Shown: positions 47,448 through 57,277 of the stretch, in pieces | How the letters are laid out: every line of letters starts with the position of its first letter | Position numbering within the stretch: position 1 is the stretch's first letter | NCBI RefSeq assembly: GCF_900636385.1 | Contig: NZ_LR134269.1 | Location: forward strand, 124,001 to 188,000 | DNA length: 64,000 nucleotides | From: Staphylococcus warneri | GTDB taxonomy: Bacteria; Bacillota; Bacilli; Staphylococcales; Staphylococcaceae | Direction: 5' to 3' | Translations under genes and position numbers: made by a program | The notes under the pieces: generated by a model | What the model saw: the letters and a program-made list of their open reading frames with translations, nothing else | The model's database searches: none | What the model was told of the DNA's origin: nothing

Positions 47448-47657
47448 ATGGTTGAACATCAAGGGTGTGTTAAATGCGGACATACTGAAGTCGAAGAGGG
47501 CACACTTTCTGCAACTGGTTCAGGGCTCTCAAAAGTTTTTGATTTACAACATAATAATTTTATAACCATTACTTGTAAAAATTGTGGTTATACGGAATTT
47601 TATAAAGATGATAAGAATAGAAAATCAGATATCATTGATCTCTTTTTCGGTGGCTAA
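47448..47657 (+). CDS. Zinc-ribbon protein, 69 aa
   Basis: Two CxxC knuckles: GCVKCGHTEVEEG and ITCKNCGYTEFYK, about 35 residues apart, forming one zinc ribbon. Matches a family of small conserved Firmicutes zinc-ribbon proteins that may bind nucleic acid. Ends DIIDLFFGG. GGGGGAGATGAC precedes the ATG. Monocistronic, with a terminator at 47719. Confidence 0.88.
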   Translation: MVEHQGCVKCGHTEVEEGTLSATGSGLSKVFDLQHNNFITITCKNCGYTEFYKDDKNRKSDIIDLFFGG

Positions 47658-47718
47658 TGACTGACTATGAGTCCTTAAATAAACTATCTTTAATCGTTGA
47701 TAATGAGTATATGAATGA

Positions 47719-47767
47719 ACATCCCAATTGTTGAATTAAGCGTTCAATATGTTGGGATGTATTTTTA
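47719..47767 (+). terminator. Terminator of zinc-ribbon gene
   Basis: ACATCCCAA...TTGGGATGT with inner TTGAA/TTCAA pairing, then ATTTTT. Confidence 0.83.
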
Positions 47768-47850
47768 TAAACAAACTATTGTTTTTCTGATTCATTTATT
47801 AGTAGACTGATATTATTATAACGATTGAGACGTGTGAAGGGAGGACTTTG

Positions 47851-48753
47851 ATGAATAATGAATATAAAAAAGGCATATTTTTCGCACTAGGTGCATATGT
47901 TTTATGGGGCATTTTGCCTATATATTGGGAACTGATTCATCATATTGGTGCATTTGAAATTTTAGCCTTTAGAATTATCTTTTCAGCGATATTCATGATT
48001 TTTATTTTATTGATTGGCAAGAATCAGAGACAAGCATTTATTCGAGATGTGAATCAATTGGTGACACATCCTATACAACTTGTAGCCATCGTCGTTGCTG
48101 GTTATGTGATAACGATTAATTGGGGGACGTTTATATGGGCGGTGACGAATGGACATGTATTACAATCTAGCTTAGGTTATTATATTAATCCGTTAGTGAG
48201 TATCTTATTAGCGCTCATTTTCCTAAAAGAAAGATTTAATAAATTTGAATGGTTAGCGATACTATTTGCATTTATTGGTGTACTTTACATGACATTGAAA
48301 GTAGGAGAATTCCCAATCGTGTCTCTCATGTTGGCATTTTCATTTGGAATTTATGGATTATTGAAAAAGGTTGTCCATATCGATGCGATTAGTAGTATTA
48401 CAGTAGAATGTATTGTCACAGCTCCTGCAGGATTAATCTATGTTGGTTATTTATGGCAACAGCACCAACTTAGCTTTGGTATGAACATGTCATCGTTCTG
48501 GTTGTTATTCTCTGGTGCGATTACAGCGATTCCTTTAATACTATTCTCAGCAGGCGCAAAACGTATTCCACTATCTTTAACAGGGTTCATCCAATATGTT
48601 GGACCAACCATTATGTTTGTTTTAGGTATCTTCTTATTTAACGAACCGTTTGATATCAATCAATTGATTACGTTTATCTTTATCTGGATAGGTATTGTGT
48701 TATACAGTACATCTCAATATTTAAAAATGAAAAGAAGACCAATTACAGAATAA
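47851..48753 (+). CDS. rarD: RarD/EamA-family transporter
   Basis: 300 residues, ten hydrophobic helices in two EamA repeats. The N terminus KGIFFALGAYVLWGILPIYW and ITINWGTFIWAVTNGHVLQS with SLGYYINPLVSILL are RarD hallmarks. Inner-membrane drug/metabolite exporter; substrate unknown (chloramphenicol sensitivity in the founding member). ATG at 47851 is chosen over the TTG directly before it because GGGAGG lies six bases upstream. Confidence 0.92.
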   Translation: MNNEYKKGIFFALGAYVLWGILPIYWELIHHIGAFEILAFRIIFSAIFMIFILLIGKNQRQAFIRDVNQLVTHPIQLVAIVVAGYVITINWGTFIWAVTNGHVLQSSLGYYINPLVSILLALIFLKERFNKFEWLAILFAFIGVLYMTLKVGEFPIVSLMLAFSFGIYGLLKKVVHIDAISSITVECIVTAPAGLIYVGYLWQQHQLSFGMNMSSFWLLFSGAITAIPLILFSAGAKRIPLSLTGFIQYVGPTIMFVLGIFLFNEPFDINQLITFIFIWIGIVLYSTSQYLKMKRRPITE

Positions 48754-48755
48754 GA

Positions 48756-48804
48756 AAAATCATCACCCTTACCCAAGCATATGTGGTATAGGTGATGATT
48801 TTTT
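48756..48804. terminator. Bidirectional terminator, rarD / DASS transporter
   Basis: AAAAATCATCACC/GGTGATGATTTTTT stem with a 22-base loop. Confidence 0.85.
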
Positions 48805-48821
48805 AATTGATATTGAATTGA

Positions 48822-50240
48822 TTAAAATATACCGATTAATTTCATCCATAATGAGCCTAAGCCAATCCAGATGATAAAGTAGACGAATCCTAATACGATA
48901 TTCATTGTCCACCAACGTTTTTGTGTGATGTAGCCTGAGCCATAAAGAATAGGCGCTGGACCACTACTATAGTGTGTTGTTGACGCTAATAAGTTACCGA
49001 AGAACCCAAGGATTAAAGCACTGAATAATGGAGGTGCTCCGGCTGCGACTGCCACACCTAATAATGCAGCATACATCGCACTGACATGTGCAGTTGCACT
49101 TGCGAATAAATAATGTGAATAGAAGAAAAATAGTATAAGTAGCACAATGACAATTGGCCAACTTAAACCATGTAAGCTATGTGCAATCAATTGACTCAAC
49201 CATGGAATAAATCCTAGTTGGTTTAACTGATCTGCCATGAGTACAAGTACTGAGAACCAAACTAATGTATTCCATGCACCTGTTTCATTTAAAATATCTT
49301 TCCATGTTAAGACACCGGTAAGTAACAGTAATGCTAACGCAATAAACGCTGTTAATGTTGCATCAACATGGATAAAGCTACCTGTTACCCATAATGCTAA
49401 TGCCACGATAAAGATACCTGTCATGAATTTTTCAGCAATGGAGATAGGTCCCATATTGGCTAATTCATTTTCAGCCCACTGTTTGGCATTGGGTGTTTCC
49501 TTTACAGTAGGTGGATACATTTTATAAATAATAAATGGAACGACGATTAAGGATACTAGTCCAGGTACAAGTGCAGCTAAAAACCAATTCATCCACGTAA
49601 TATGTACATGCGCAGTTTTTTCGGCTAAGTTTTGAGCTAGTGGATTACCTGCCATTGCAGTTAAGAACATTGCTGCTGTAATGAGGTTACCTTGGAATTC
49701 AGTGAAGATGAGAAAGGCACCCATTTTACGTTCTGTACCGTCTTTAGGACTTGAACCAAATGATTCAGATAATGATTTAATAATAGGGAACATAATACCA
49801 CCGGCACGTGCAGTATTACTTGGTGTAGCAGGTGCTAATATTAAATCGACACCCACTAATGAATAAGCTAAGCCCAAGGTCTTTTTCCCAAATAGTTTGA
49901 CGAATTGCAGTGCGATTCGACGACCTAAACCCGTTTTAACAAAGCCTCTTGAAATAAAGAATGCCATAGCGATAAGCCATATACTATTATTTCCGAATCC
50001 TTGGACAGCGGTCTTAATATCTACAACACCAACCAAAACGGTTAATGTAAATCCAATAATAGATACGGCACCAATTGGCATAGGTTGCGTGATACAAGCG
50101 ATGATCGTAGCGACAAATATCGCAAACATATACCATGCTTGAGTATCTAGTGCGTCAGGTTTAAAAGGGGTTAATGCCCATATGAGTAAACCAACTACAA
50201 TAGGAAGAATAAACTTTTTGTATTTTACATTATTTTCCAA
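48822..50240 (-). CDS. DASS-family anion transporter (dicarboxylate/2-oxoglutarate-malate type)
   Basis: 472 residues with about 12 membrane helices. SNTARAGGIMFPIIKSL and LLASTTHYSSGPAPILYGSGY are the two conserved Ser-Asn-Thr/Thr-containing hairpin tips of the SLC13/DASS family; the second half-site resembles the CitT/YflS/SodiT1 plant-like group more than SdcS. Exchanges or symports di/tricarboxylates. The start is TTG at 50240 after AAGAAGGAAA. Monocistronic. Confidence 0.88.
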   Translation of the reverse strand: MENNVKYKKFILPIVVGLLIWALTPFKPDALDTQAWYMFAIFVATIIACITQPMPIGAVSIIGFTLTVLVGVVDIKTAVQGFGNNSIWLIAMAFFISRGFVKTGLGRRIALQFVKLFGKKTLGLAYSLVGVDLILAPATPSNTARAGGIMFPIIKSLSESFGSSPKDGTERKMGAFLIFTEFQGNLITAAMFLTAMAGNPLAQNLAEKTAHVHITWMNWFLAALVPGLVSLIVVPFIIYKMYPPTVKETPNAKQWAENELANMGPISIAEKFMTGIFIVALALWVTGSFIHVDATLTAFIALALLLLTGVLTWKDILNETGAWNTLVWFSVLVLMADQLNQLGFIPWLSQLIAHSLHGLSWPIVIVLLILFFFYSHYLFASATAHVSAMYAALLGVAVAAGAPPLFSALILGFFGNLLASTTHYSSGPAPILYGSGYITQKRWWTMNIVLGFVYFIIWIGLGSLWMKLIGIF

Positions 50241-50366
50241 AATGAGTTTCCTTCTTTCTTTCTATTAGGAGATTCATTAATACACCACTAGGATAATCCT
50301 ATTTATAGTGAATGTACAGAGGGTTTGAGTAATTAATTGAGAATCATTTTCGATGATTTAGGACAT

Positions 50367-50400
50367 AAAAAAGGACCTCACTTTACAAGTGAAATCCTTT
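50367..50400 (-). terminator. Terminator downstream of dinB-like gene
   Basis: On the minus strand AAAGGATTTCACTT/AAGTGAGGTCCTTT stem, then T-run. Confidence 0.75.
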
Positions 50401-50459
50401 AAATGTTGATAGCCTAAGATACTGTTTTAACAACCAGACTATCAAAAAGCATTGTTGAA

Positions 50460-50927
50460 TTATTGTTGTTTTATGACACGTGCCATTTCTTCAATTTTAC
50501 CAGCGTGAAGCGGTATATGAATAGCATTTAACATTAATAATCCTTCCACTGTGGAGAATCCTGCAATGGGTTGATCAAGTGTTTGTGTTAACTGTTCTTC
50601 TGTTAATTGTCTTGCACGTTCAGGAATAGTTTGAATATCTTTTAAAATCTCATCGATATTCGGCACACCACCTTCAATTTGAGGCCAGTCAGCTGGTTTA
50701 GATCCTGGTGCAAATAGTTGTCTATAACGTTCTAAATCAACCACATGTTGATTACCTTTAGATAATGCATTTTCAAAAACAGTTAATACATGACCGAATT
50801 GCCAATGTATATTATTAGGAAATACATCACTATCTTGATCTAAAATATCTTCAACTTTCCAACTATCATACATATTTACTAAATAATGAACACCCGTATC
50901 AATAACATCATAAACCGTATTCGTCAT
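50460..50927 (-). CDS. DinB family protein
   Basis: 155 residues, four-helix bundle of the DinB/YfiT superfamily. Likely metal-binding histidines are in NNIHWQFGHVLTVFE and near the C terminus HIPLHAGKIEEM. Relatives are thiol (bacillithiol/mycothiol) S-transferases or enzymes of unknown activity. AGGAGAGACG precedes the ATG. Divergent from the PadR operon. Confidence 0.87.
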   Translation of the reverse strand: MTNTVYDVIDTGVHYLVNMYDSWKVEDILDQDSDVFPNNIHWQFGHVLTVFENALSKGNQHVVDLERYRQLFAPGSKPADWPQIEGGVPNIDEILKDIQTIPERARQLTEEQLTQTLDQPIAGFSTVEGLLMLNAIHIPLHAGKIEEMARVIKQQ

Positions 50928-51044
50928 CGTTCGTCTCTCCTCTGTATAAAAAATATACTTAATCGTTCTAATTGTGTTTACCCAGAATCATCGCATCTTA
51001 GACATTATCAAATGAGTGCGATTGATAGCGAATATTATGAAATG

Positions 51045-51110
51045 ACTATCTTTTATTGTAAGATAGTTGACAAGAATAGATTTATTGACTATCTTATATT
51101 ATAAGATAGT
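51045..51110 (+). promoter_or_regulatory. Two PadR operators overlapping the promoter of the padR operon
   Basis: ACTATCTT-N7-AAGATAGT (51045-51067) and ACTATCTTAT-ATT-ATAAGATAGT (51088-51110) are near-identical 23-bp palindromes with centres 43 bp apart. Between and over them lie TTGACA (51067-51072) and, 17 bp on, TATCTT (51090-51095). A repressor bound here would cover the promoter, so autorepression is expected. The ATGT...ACAT PadR consensus is not used; this looks like a family-specific variant. Confidence 0.8.
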
Positions 51111-51127
51111 AGTCGGAGGCGTTGATG

Positions 51128-51454
51128 ATGTCAGTATCAAATCAAATGATGAAAGGACTGCTAGATGGCGCAATATTAGGACTAATAGCTAAAGGTGAAA
51201 CATATGGTTATGAAATATTAGAAAAATTGCATGCCCATCAATTTCCTGAAATTAGTGATGGAAGTATTTATCCTGTACTCTTACGTTTGAGTAAAAAAGG
51301 ATACGTAGAAACAACAGTTCGTAAATCTGATAATGGTGGGCCTAAAAGAAAATATTATACGATTACAGAAAGCGGCAAAGTAGAGTTAGCAGCATTTCAA
51401 GAGAAGTGGAAGTATTTAAACTCAGGTATGAATAATTTATTCGGGAGTGAATAG
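51128..51454 (+). CDS. PadR family transcriptional repressor
   Basis: 108 residues from ATG at 51128, with GGAGG eight bases upstream (ATG 51125 and TTG 51122 also possible). Winged helix: GLLDGAILGLIAKGETYGYE, then ISDGSIYPVLLRLSKKGYVE and RKYYTITESGKVELAAF, classic PadR-s1 pattern with a C-terminal dimer helix. First gene of a three-gene operon with a HAAS membrane protein and a LURP-like protein, a common PadR layout in Firmicutes that respond to envelope or antibiotic stress. Confidence 0.93.
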   Translation: MSVSNQMMKGLLDGAILGLIAKGETYGYEILEKLHAHQFPEISDGSIYPVLLRLSKKGYVETTVRKSDNGGPKRKYYTITESGKVELAAFQEKWKYLNSGMNNLFGSE

Positions 51455-51456
51455 TT

Positions 51457-52233
51457 ATGTTGAGTAAAGAATCGGAAAATTTCTTGGACAAATTAAGAGT
51501 TGAACTTCTTTTTAGAGGAAAAGACGAAGATGAAGTGAATGAGATAGACGATGAATTGCGAGATCATTTACTGACTGCTGAACAAAATGGTGAAGATGTA
51601 CGGCCAATTATTCAGACGCCTGTAAAATTATATGCAGATCGTTTCGCTAAAGAAATGACATTGACACAGGGACTATATAAATATGTGATGTACTTTATAG
51701 TATTCTTATTGGCTATTTTTATGATACCTAGAATGCTTGATCAAGGTACGTTTGATGTGTCAGTATCACTCCTGCTTTATATTATAGGTGTATTCGTTTT
51801 AGGTGTGGTTGTACAACTCGTAGTGATGAGGAAAGCGTTAGTTCGATGGGGAGATAAGAAAGAGTCTTACATTGTGATCATAGGATTTGGTATTGTTGTT
51901 TATTTATTGATGATAGCTGGCGAATATTTATTAAGGCATTATCCAATCTATACTATGATTAAATTATCTAATATACAAAGTTTAGTGATTGGAATCATTT
52001 TACTCATTTTGACAATGATTGGTTGCTTTATAGTTAAACAAAAGATTTTCGCATTTATTATTTTAATAGTGTCTGCACCAAACTTAATTGCGCACCTTTT
52101 CACTGGAAGTATGAGTAGTAATCGAGAAACATTTATCATTATTTCCTCGGTGATACTTGTAGTGATTAGTTGGGGTTTCATAGGTTATTATATTTATAAG
52201 CTTTGGAAATTAAGAAAAGAAGATAAACGTTAA
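51457..52233 (+). CDS. HAAS-domain membrane protein
   Basis: 258 residues. N-terminal cytosolic helical domain (~1-70: FLDKLRVELLFRGKDEDEVN, IDDELRDHLLTAEQNGEDVR) is the HAAS module typically encoded after PadR genes. Then six hydrophobic helices. Starts two bases after the padR stop. Presumably a membrane partner or sensor in the PadR pathway; no enzymatic motif seen. Confidence 0.85.
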   Translation: MLSKESENFLDKLRVELLFRGKDEDEVNEIDDELRDHLLTAEQNGEDVRPIIQTPVKLYADRFAKEMTLTQGLYKYVMYFIVFLLAIFMIPRMLDQGTFDVSVSLLLYIIGVFVLGVVVQLVVMRKALVRWGDKKESYIVIIGFGIVVYLLMIAGEYLLRHYPIYTMIKLSNIQSLVIGIILLILTMIGCFIVKQKIFAFIILIVSAPNLIAHLFTGSMSSNRETFIIISSVILVVISWGFIGYYIYKLWKLRKEDKR

Positions 52234-52263
52234 CAATTCAGTATTAAAAGAGGTGGCAGTAAG

Positions 52264-52827
52264 ATGTATAAGTATAAAAAGAGGAATCCTTTTTCTACCC
52301 AATCATCTCCAGTTTATGATGAAGGGAACCAACATATTGTTGATATACAGAAAGTTTTTCGTAATCCATTTCAAAGAATCGTAAGTATTGTCACATTATC
52401 TTTAAGATTTAGAAGATATGAATTGAGGAATTCAGCAGGAGAAATCGTTGTCGAAGCTAGTGCAAAGTCTGTGTTAGAGGGTAAACATTTTGAATTGTAT
52501 TATCATGACAAGGGCAGCACACAAAAGGTTTTATTTGATAAGAAAAGTAGTGGAACAAAGGATACGTATGGCATTATTAAATTAGATAATCGAATTTTAA
52601 ATATATATGCCGATGAAAATAATCAGACGCACATTAAAGATGCTAAATTAGATCGTGATATTGCATATTGGAAACAAGTTGGGGACTACGCAGAAATACG
52701 TGGTGGAGAAGACCGCTTTTTTGAAGATCATAAGATCTTGTGCATTGCGATACTTCATATCTTTGCAGTGAATCATGTCTATACACGCCATAAAGGATGG
52801 TCAATGATAGGGCCGCCTACGATATAA
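52264..52827 (+). CDS. LURP-one/tubby-like hypothetical protein
   Basis: 187 residues, no signal or membrane span. Beta-rich: FQRIVSIVTLSLRFRRYELR, AGEIVVEASAKSVLEGKHFE, GIIKLDNRILNIYADENN and KQVGDYAEIRGGEDRFF, a pattern like the LURP-one-related/tubby C-terminal barrel of bacterial membrane-proximal proteins. AGAGGTGG precedes the ATG. Third gene of the PadR operon, ended by a strong terminator. Confidence 0.75.
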   Translation: MYKYKKRNPFSTQSSPVYDEGNQHIVDIQKVFRNPFQRIVSIVTLSLRFRRYELRNSAGEIVVEASAKSVLEGKHFELYYHDKGSTQKVLFDKKSSGTKDTYGIIKLDNRILNIYADENNQTHIKDAKLDRDIAYWKQVGDYAEIRGGEDRFFEDHKILCIAILHIFAVNHVYTRHKGWSMIGPPTI

Positions 52828-52872
52828 AAAATAGCCAAGAATGATAGGAGTAGGTCATTCTTGGCTATTTTT
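52826..52872. terminator. Bidirectional terminator, PadR operon / pcp
   Basis: AAAATAGCCAAGAATGA pairs with TCATTCTTGGCTATTTT. Confidence 0.9.
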
Positions 52873-52879
52873 ATATGAA

Positions 52880-53518
52880 TTAATGTGTCTCACCTAAAGC
52901 AATTTTGATGTCATCATTTCTGTCAATTGCTCCGATTGCTGCAATTAACCCTTTAACAATTGTGTCCAATGACAATGAGGGTGATTGAGATGTTGATTCG
53001 ACTTGTTCTGGAATATAAGGCACATGAATGAATCCAAATAGCAGGTTAGGAAAGCGTGTAGCATTTAAGTAACCGAGTTGATATAAAATATGATTACATA
53101 CAAACGTACCTGCACTGTTTGATAGTTTTGCAGGGATGCCTTGTTGTTTGATATTTTCTGTCATTCGTTTAACAGGTAAATTTGAAAAATAAGCTGGTGC
53201 ACCCTTAAGTTGTATAGGAATATCGATAGGTTGTTGTCCGTCATTATCAGCTATTCTGGCATCATCTATATTGATACTGATACGTTCAGGGGTGATTTCG
53301 GCACGCCCACCGGCTTGACCTACTGCAACGACAGCATCATATTGTTCAGAATCTAACGCTTGTTGTATGACATTCATCACTTTATGAAAGACAGTTGGCA
53401 CTTCTAACTTTGTAATATCATGTTGTCCGATATGGTCAGGCAATTGCTTAACCGCCTCCCAAGAAGGATTAACTTGATTGCCCTCAAATGGATCAAATCC
53501 AGTAACTAGAATCTTCAT
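52880..53518 (-). CDS. pcp: Pyrrolidone-carboxylate peptidase
   Basis: 212 residues, peptidase family C15. Removes N-terminal pyroglutamate from peptides in the cytosol. Catalytic Glu in [14 protein letters not shown], Cys in [16 protein letters not shown], His in [13 protein letters not shown] terminus [19 protein letters not shown] is the family signature. Length matches (~212-215). AGAGGTGG precedes the ATG. Confidence 0.96.
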   Translation of the reverse strand: MKILVTGFDPFEGNQVNPSWEAVKQLPDHIGQHDITKLEVPTVFHKVMNVIQQALDSEQYDAVVAVGQAGGRAEITPERISINIDDARIADNDGQQPIDIPIQLKGAPAYFSNLPVKRMTENIKQQGIPAKLSNSAGTFVCNHILYQLGYLNATRFPNLLFGFIHVPYIPEQVESTSQSPSLSLDTIVKGLIAAIGAIDRNDDIKIALGETH

Positions 53519-53580
53519 ACGTCCACCTCTTAATATGATTTATTTATATAGTATCATTTAAACCCAATGACTCAATAAAA

Positions 53581-53618
53581 AAACAGGTCGTAAAACGTAT
53601 CGTTTTACGGCCTGTTTT
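53581..53618 (-). terminator. Terminator of trhO
   Basis: AAACAGG(T/C)CGTAAAACG stem with a TAT loop, flanked by A and T runs on both sides. Confidence 0.87.
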
Positions 53619-53629
53619 ATATATTTTAA

Positions 53630-54592
53630 TTATGCGTGTGCATGTTCTGGAACGTCTTTGAAGTTTTCTAAACGACGTTCCCATTCTTCATCACTAATAT
53701 CATGTGTTGCAACGTAACGGTTGCGTTCATGTTTAGCGCAGTCGTATGAGCATGCGCCTAGATATTTTTCTTCATTTTCTTCTGAAACAAGGATTTGTTT
53801 GTTACATTCTGGGTTGGCACAATTGATATAACGTTCGCAAGGTGTGCCGTCGAAATGTTCTTTACCGACAACTGTTTTCTCAACTTGGTTAACATCTACG
53901 CTAATACGTTCATCGAAGACATACATTTTACCATCCCAGTATTGGCCTTTGGTTTCTGGGTCTTTACCATAAGTTGCGATACCGCCGTGTAATTGACCAA
54001 CGTTTTCGAAGCCTTCTTTAACTAACCAGCCTGAGAATTTTTCACAACGAATACCACCTGTACAATATGTGACAATGTTTTTACCGTCTAATTTGTCTTT
54101 GTTGTCGCGAATCCAATCTGGCAAGTCTCTGAAACGTGTAATGTCTGGACGCACAGCACCACGGAAATGACCTAAATCAAATTCGTAATCATTTCTAGCA
54201 TCTAAGATGATTGTATTTTCATCTTCAAGTGCTTCTTTAAATTCTTTTGGTGAGTAGTATTTACCAGTTGTTTCACGTGGATCTACATCTTCTTCTAAAT
54301 CAAGTGCAACGATTTCTTTTCTTGGACGTACGTGCATTTTTTTGAATGTGTGACCTTCAGCTTCATCAATTTTGAATGTCATGTCTTTAAAACGTTCGTC
54401 TGCATGCATATGTTCAATATATTTATCTGTATCTTCTTTAGTACCTGATAGTGTACCGTTGATACCTTCTGTTGATACTAAGATACGTCCTTTTAAGTTA
54501 TTCTCTTTACAGAATGCTAAGTGTTCTGCAGCAAATGTTTCGGGGTCTTCAATCGTTGTATATTTGTAATATAAAAGTACTCTATAATCCAT
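53630..54592 (-). CDS. trhO: tRNA uridine(34) hydroxylase TrhO (rhodanese family)
   Basis: 320 residues. N-terminal acylphosphatase-like domain (~1-95), rhodanese domain (~120-220) with active loop [13 protein letters not shown] (CxGGIRC), and a C-terminal zinc-like cysteine cluster ([30 protein letters not shown]). Hydroxylates U34 of tRNA to ho5U without oxygen-dependent prephenate route. Typical Firmicutes length. GAGGAGAAT precedes the ATG. Confidence 0.95.
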   Translation of the reverse strand: MDYRVLLYYKYTTIEDPETFAAEHLAFCKENNLKGRILVSTEGINGTLSGTKEDTDKYIEHMHADERFKDMTFKIDEAEGHTFKKMHVRPRKEIVALDLEEDVDPRETTGKYYSPKEFKEALEDENTIILDARNDYEFDLGHFRGAVRPDITRFRDLPDWIRDNKDKLDGKNIVTYCTGGIRCEKFSGWLVKEGFENVGQLHGGIATYGKDPETKGQYWDGKMYVFDERISVDVNQVEKTVVGKEHFDGTPCERYINCANPECNKQILVSEENEEKYLGACSYDCAKHERNRYVATHDISDEEWERRLENFKDVPEHAHA

Positions 54593-54925
54593 TTTCTATT
54601 CTCCTCTAATCTATTAATCTATGTGTTTTACATCATTATTTATGCATTGTTAAGCGTTTCGTTAATGTCTACGTATTTTTACACCGTTATAATATTGTAC
54701 CAAAATTAGCAAATGATTCAATATCTCAGCTTATAAATCATTCAAGTGACTGAGTATTTAAATGTATTTTACTAAGATATAAAACTGACAAAATAAGGCA
54801 ATAATGATTTGGAAATGTGCTTATGTCACAGAATCAGCAAATTGGTTATATCTCTCAATGACTTTAAATTTAATTTCAGATAAAATAGTGATGATATCAT
54901 TATATATGAAAGAAGGGGTATGAAA
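54593..54925. other. Intergenic region, trhO / drp35
   Basis: 330 bp between divergent genes, A+T-rich. Only the GAAGGGG ribosome-binding site of drp35 and presumed promoters are seen; no RNA gene or repeat recognised. Confidence 0.5.
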
Positions 54926-55897
54926 ATGGGAAATAATGGTTTACCAACATTAAAGTATGAGGGGCTATCGGCTAGTGTGGCGCCGATTGTTTCGGAAAGT
55001 GAATTGCAAACGATAATAGCTGAACCATGGGTGGAAATCTCGGATAAAGGATTACAACTTGAGGGCTTAAACTTTGATCGTGATGGGCAATTATTCTTAC
55101 TCGATGTCTTTGAAGGTAATATCTTTAAAGTTAATCCTGATACTAAAGAAGTGACACGTCCATTTAAATCGAAAAAAGAAAATCCAGCAGCCATCAAAAT
55201 TCATAAAGACGGTCGATTATTTATATGCTATTTAGGTGATTTCAAATCGACAGGTGGTATATTTGCTACAACTGACAAAGGGGACCAATTTGAAGAGATT
55301 ATTTCAGAATTAAATACGAAATATTGTATTGACGATATGGTATTTGATCGTAAAGGTGGCTTTTATTTTACTGATTTTAGAGGTTATTCAACTCATCCTC
55401 TAGGCGGTGTGTATTATGTATCACCAGATTTTCAAAAGGTGACATCTGTGATTCAAAATATTAGTGTCGCAAATGGTGTGGCCTTAAGTACAGATGAACG
55501 TGTACTTTGGGTGACTGAAACGACTACGAACCGATTACATCGTATTGAATTAGAAGAAGATGGTGTGACAATTGCACCATTCGGCGCGACGATTCCTTAT
55601 TATTTTACTGGTCATGAAGGTCCAGATTCTTGCTGTATTGATAGTGATGATAATTTGTATGTTGCAATGTATGGACAAGGGAGAGTCTTAGTATTTAATA
55701 AAAAAGGCTATCCTATTGGGCAAATTTTAATTCCAGGTCGAGATGAAGGTCATATGCTACGCTCTACGCATCCACAATTTATTCCTGATACAAATCAACT
55801 TATTATTTGTTCAAATGACATCGAAATGGGTGGCGGATCGATGTTATATACGGTAAATGGATTTGCTAAAGGTCATCATAGTTTCCAATTTCATTAA
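54926..55897 (+). CDS. drp35: Lactonase Drp35
   Basis: 323 residues from ATG at 54926 (eight bases after AAGGGG; ATG 54920 lies too close). Six-bladed beta-propeller of the SMP-30/gluconolactonase type. Very close to S. aureus Drp35 through [40 protein letters not shown] and [20 protein letters not shown]. Ca2+-dependent lactonase induced by cell-wall antibiotics and membrane stress in S. aureus. Asp and Glu metal ligands ([16 protein letters not shown]) are present. Confidence 0.95.
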   Translation: MGNNGLPTLKYEGLSASVAPIVSESELQTIIAEPWVEISDKGLQLEGLNFDRDGQLFLLDVFEGNIFKVNPDTKEVTRPFKSKKENPAAIKIHKDGRLFICYLGDFKSTGGIFATTDKGDQFEEIISELNTKYCIDDMVFDRKGGFYFTDFRGYSTHPLGGVYYVSPDFQKVTSVIQNISVANGVALSTDERVLWVTETTTNRLHRIELEEDGVTIAPFGATIPYYFTGHEGPDSCCIDSDDNLYVAMYGQGRVLVFNKKGYPIGQILIPGRDEGHMLRSTHPQFIPDTNQLIICSNDIEMGGGSMLYTVNGFAKGHHSFQFH

Positions 55898-55910
55898 AAA
55901 AAGTATGAAA

Positions 55911-55948
55911 AAAACGGTTTTCTACGTATATGTAGAAAACCGCTTTTT
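55911..55948. terminator. Bidirectional terminator, drp35 / yceI
   Basis: AAAACGGTTTTCTAC/GTAGAAAACCGCTTTTT stem with a 6-base loop. Confidence 0.9.
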
Positions 55949-55956
55949 AATATTTA

Positions 55957-56472
55957 TTAGTCTTGGATTGAAAATTCTGCTGAAACTTCGAATTTTACTT
56001 CTCTACCTAACATTACGCCACCAGTTTCTAATGCTTGGTTAAAGCTAATGCCATATTTTTCTCTATCGATTTTACCAGTTACGATGAAACCAGTTACTTG
56101 TTCACCGTTCATAGGATTTTTACTTACGCCATTATATTCAACGTCGAATTTTTCTTCGTGTGTTTCGCCTTTGATTGTTAAGTCGCCAACAACACTATTT
56201 TCACTTACTTCTTTAGATACGAAAGTGATTTTATCAAATTCATCAGTACCGAAGAAATCGCCTGTTTTTAAGTGGTTGTCACGGTCTTCGTTACCAGTAT
56301 TGATTGAAGCAGGATCAATTGTTGCAGTTGCTTTTAAAGTACTTAAATCGTTAATATCGCCTTCAACGTTAACGTCGAATTTTTCGAATGCACCTTTCAC
56401 TTTTGAAACCATTAAATGTTTGATTTGGAAATCTAATGCACTGTGTACGCTATCGAATGTAAATTGAGTCAT
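55957..56472 (-). CDS. YceI family protein
   Basis: 171 residues, lipocalin-like beta barrel that binds isoprenoids or lipid-like ligands. SVHSALDFQIKHLMVSKVKG, NEDRDNHLKTGDFFGTDEF and YGISFNQALETGGVMLGREV are family hallmarks. No signal peptide, so cytosolic here, unlike Gram-negative members. AGGAGTTAATT precedes the ATG. Monocistronic. Confidence 0.94.
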   Translation of the reverse strand: MTQFTFDSVHSALDFQIKHLMVSKVKGAFEKFDVNVEGDINDLSTLKATATIDPASINTGNEDRDNHLKTGDFFGTDEFDKITFVSKEVSENSVVGDLTIKGETHEEKFDVEYNGVSKNPMNGEQVTGFIVTGKIDREKYGISFNQALETGGVMLGREVKFEVSAEFSIQD

Positions 56473-56697
56473 AATTAACTCCTCCGTTTTCTCTTTTCAA
56501 ATATATAATTTATATTTGATATAAAGAATATACCACGTACATTTTAGAAAAGCAAACTTTTTATTATTAAATCTTCAAAAGTTTATATCTTTTCTACTCT
56601 AAAAGTAGATTTAATTTCTAAATGTGTCAAATGAAAACATATTGGGAATAGAAAATAAAAAGACAGGTAAATATTTTAATCAAAGGAGTTATCAAAG

Positions 56698-57228
56698 ATG
56701 CGCATTACAAGAGGTATCAATCATATTGGATTGACTGTTCCAGACATTGAACTAGCGACAGAATTTTTCAAACAAGGATTAGACGGGAAAGTGGCTTATG
56801 ACAGTCAAACACAAAAAGATAGTCCTAGAGAGGGCGAATTTGTTGAAGAGGTATTAGGCCTTGAGAAAGGTGCCAAAATTATTAAAAAACGAATGATGGT
56901 TTTTGGTAATGGTCCAAATATTGAACTTTTTGAATTTAAAGATGCGACACAACAACATGCTGTATCATTACAAGATATAGGTTTCACGCATCTTTCATTC
57001 TATGTAGATCATTTTGAGAAAGCTTTGGCACAAATCAAACGTGCAGGTGGGCAACCCATATCTGAACCACATCTAAATACACGTTATGAAGATACGAAAG
57101 ATAATCAAACGGTTTATGTTAAGACGCCGTGGGGAAGCTTAATTGAGTTACAAACGATACCAAATGGTTATTATTATCCTCCTGATAGTGAAGCTGATGT
57201 ATTTATTCCGAATAAAGTTGATGAATGA
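56698..57228 (+). CDS. VOC (glyoxalase/bleomycin-resistance) family protein
   Basis: 176 residues, paired beta-alpha-beta-beta-beta modules. Metal ligands likely His in INHIGLTVPDIE, Glu in IELFEFK, His in FTHLSFYVDHF and Glu in GSLIELQTIPNGYYYP. Resembles lactoylglutathione-lyase-like dioxygenase superfamily proteins of unknown substrate. AAAGGAGTT precedes the ATG. 50 bp upstream of a hydrolase gene, possibly one operon. Confidence 0.88.
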   Translation: MRITRGINHIGLTVPDIELATEFFKQGLDGKVAYDSQTQKDSPREGEFVEEVLGLEKGAKIIKKRMMVFGNGPNIELFEFKDATQQHAVSLQDIGFTHLSFYVDHFEKALAQIKRAGGQPISEPHLNTRYEDTKDNQTVYVKTPWGSLIELQTIPNGYYYPPDSEADVFIPNKVDE

Positions 57229-57277
57229 TGTCATTATTGTTCGAAAGTGGGTATAAGTGAACTAAAGGGGGATGACA

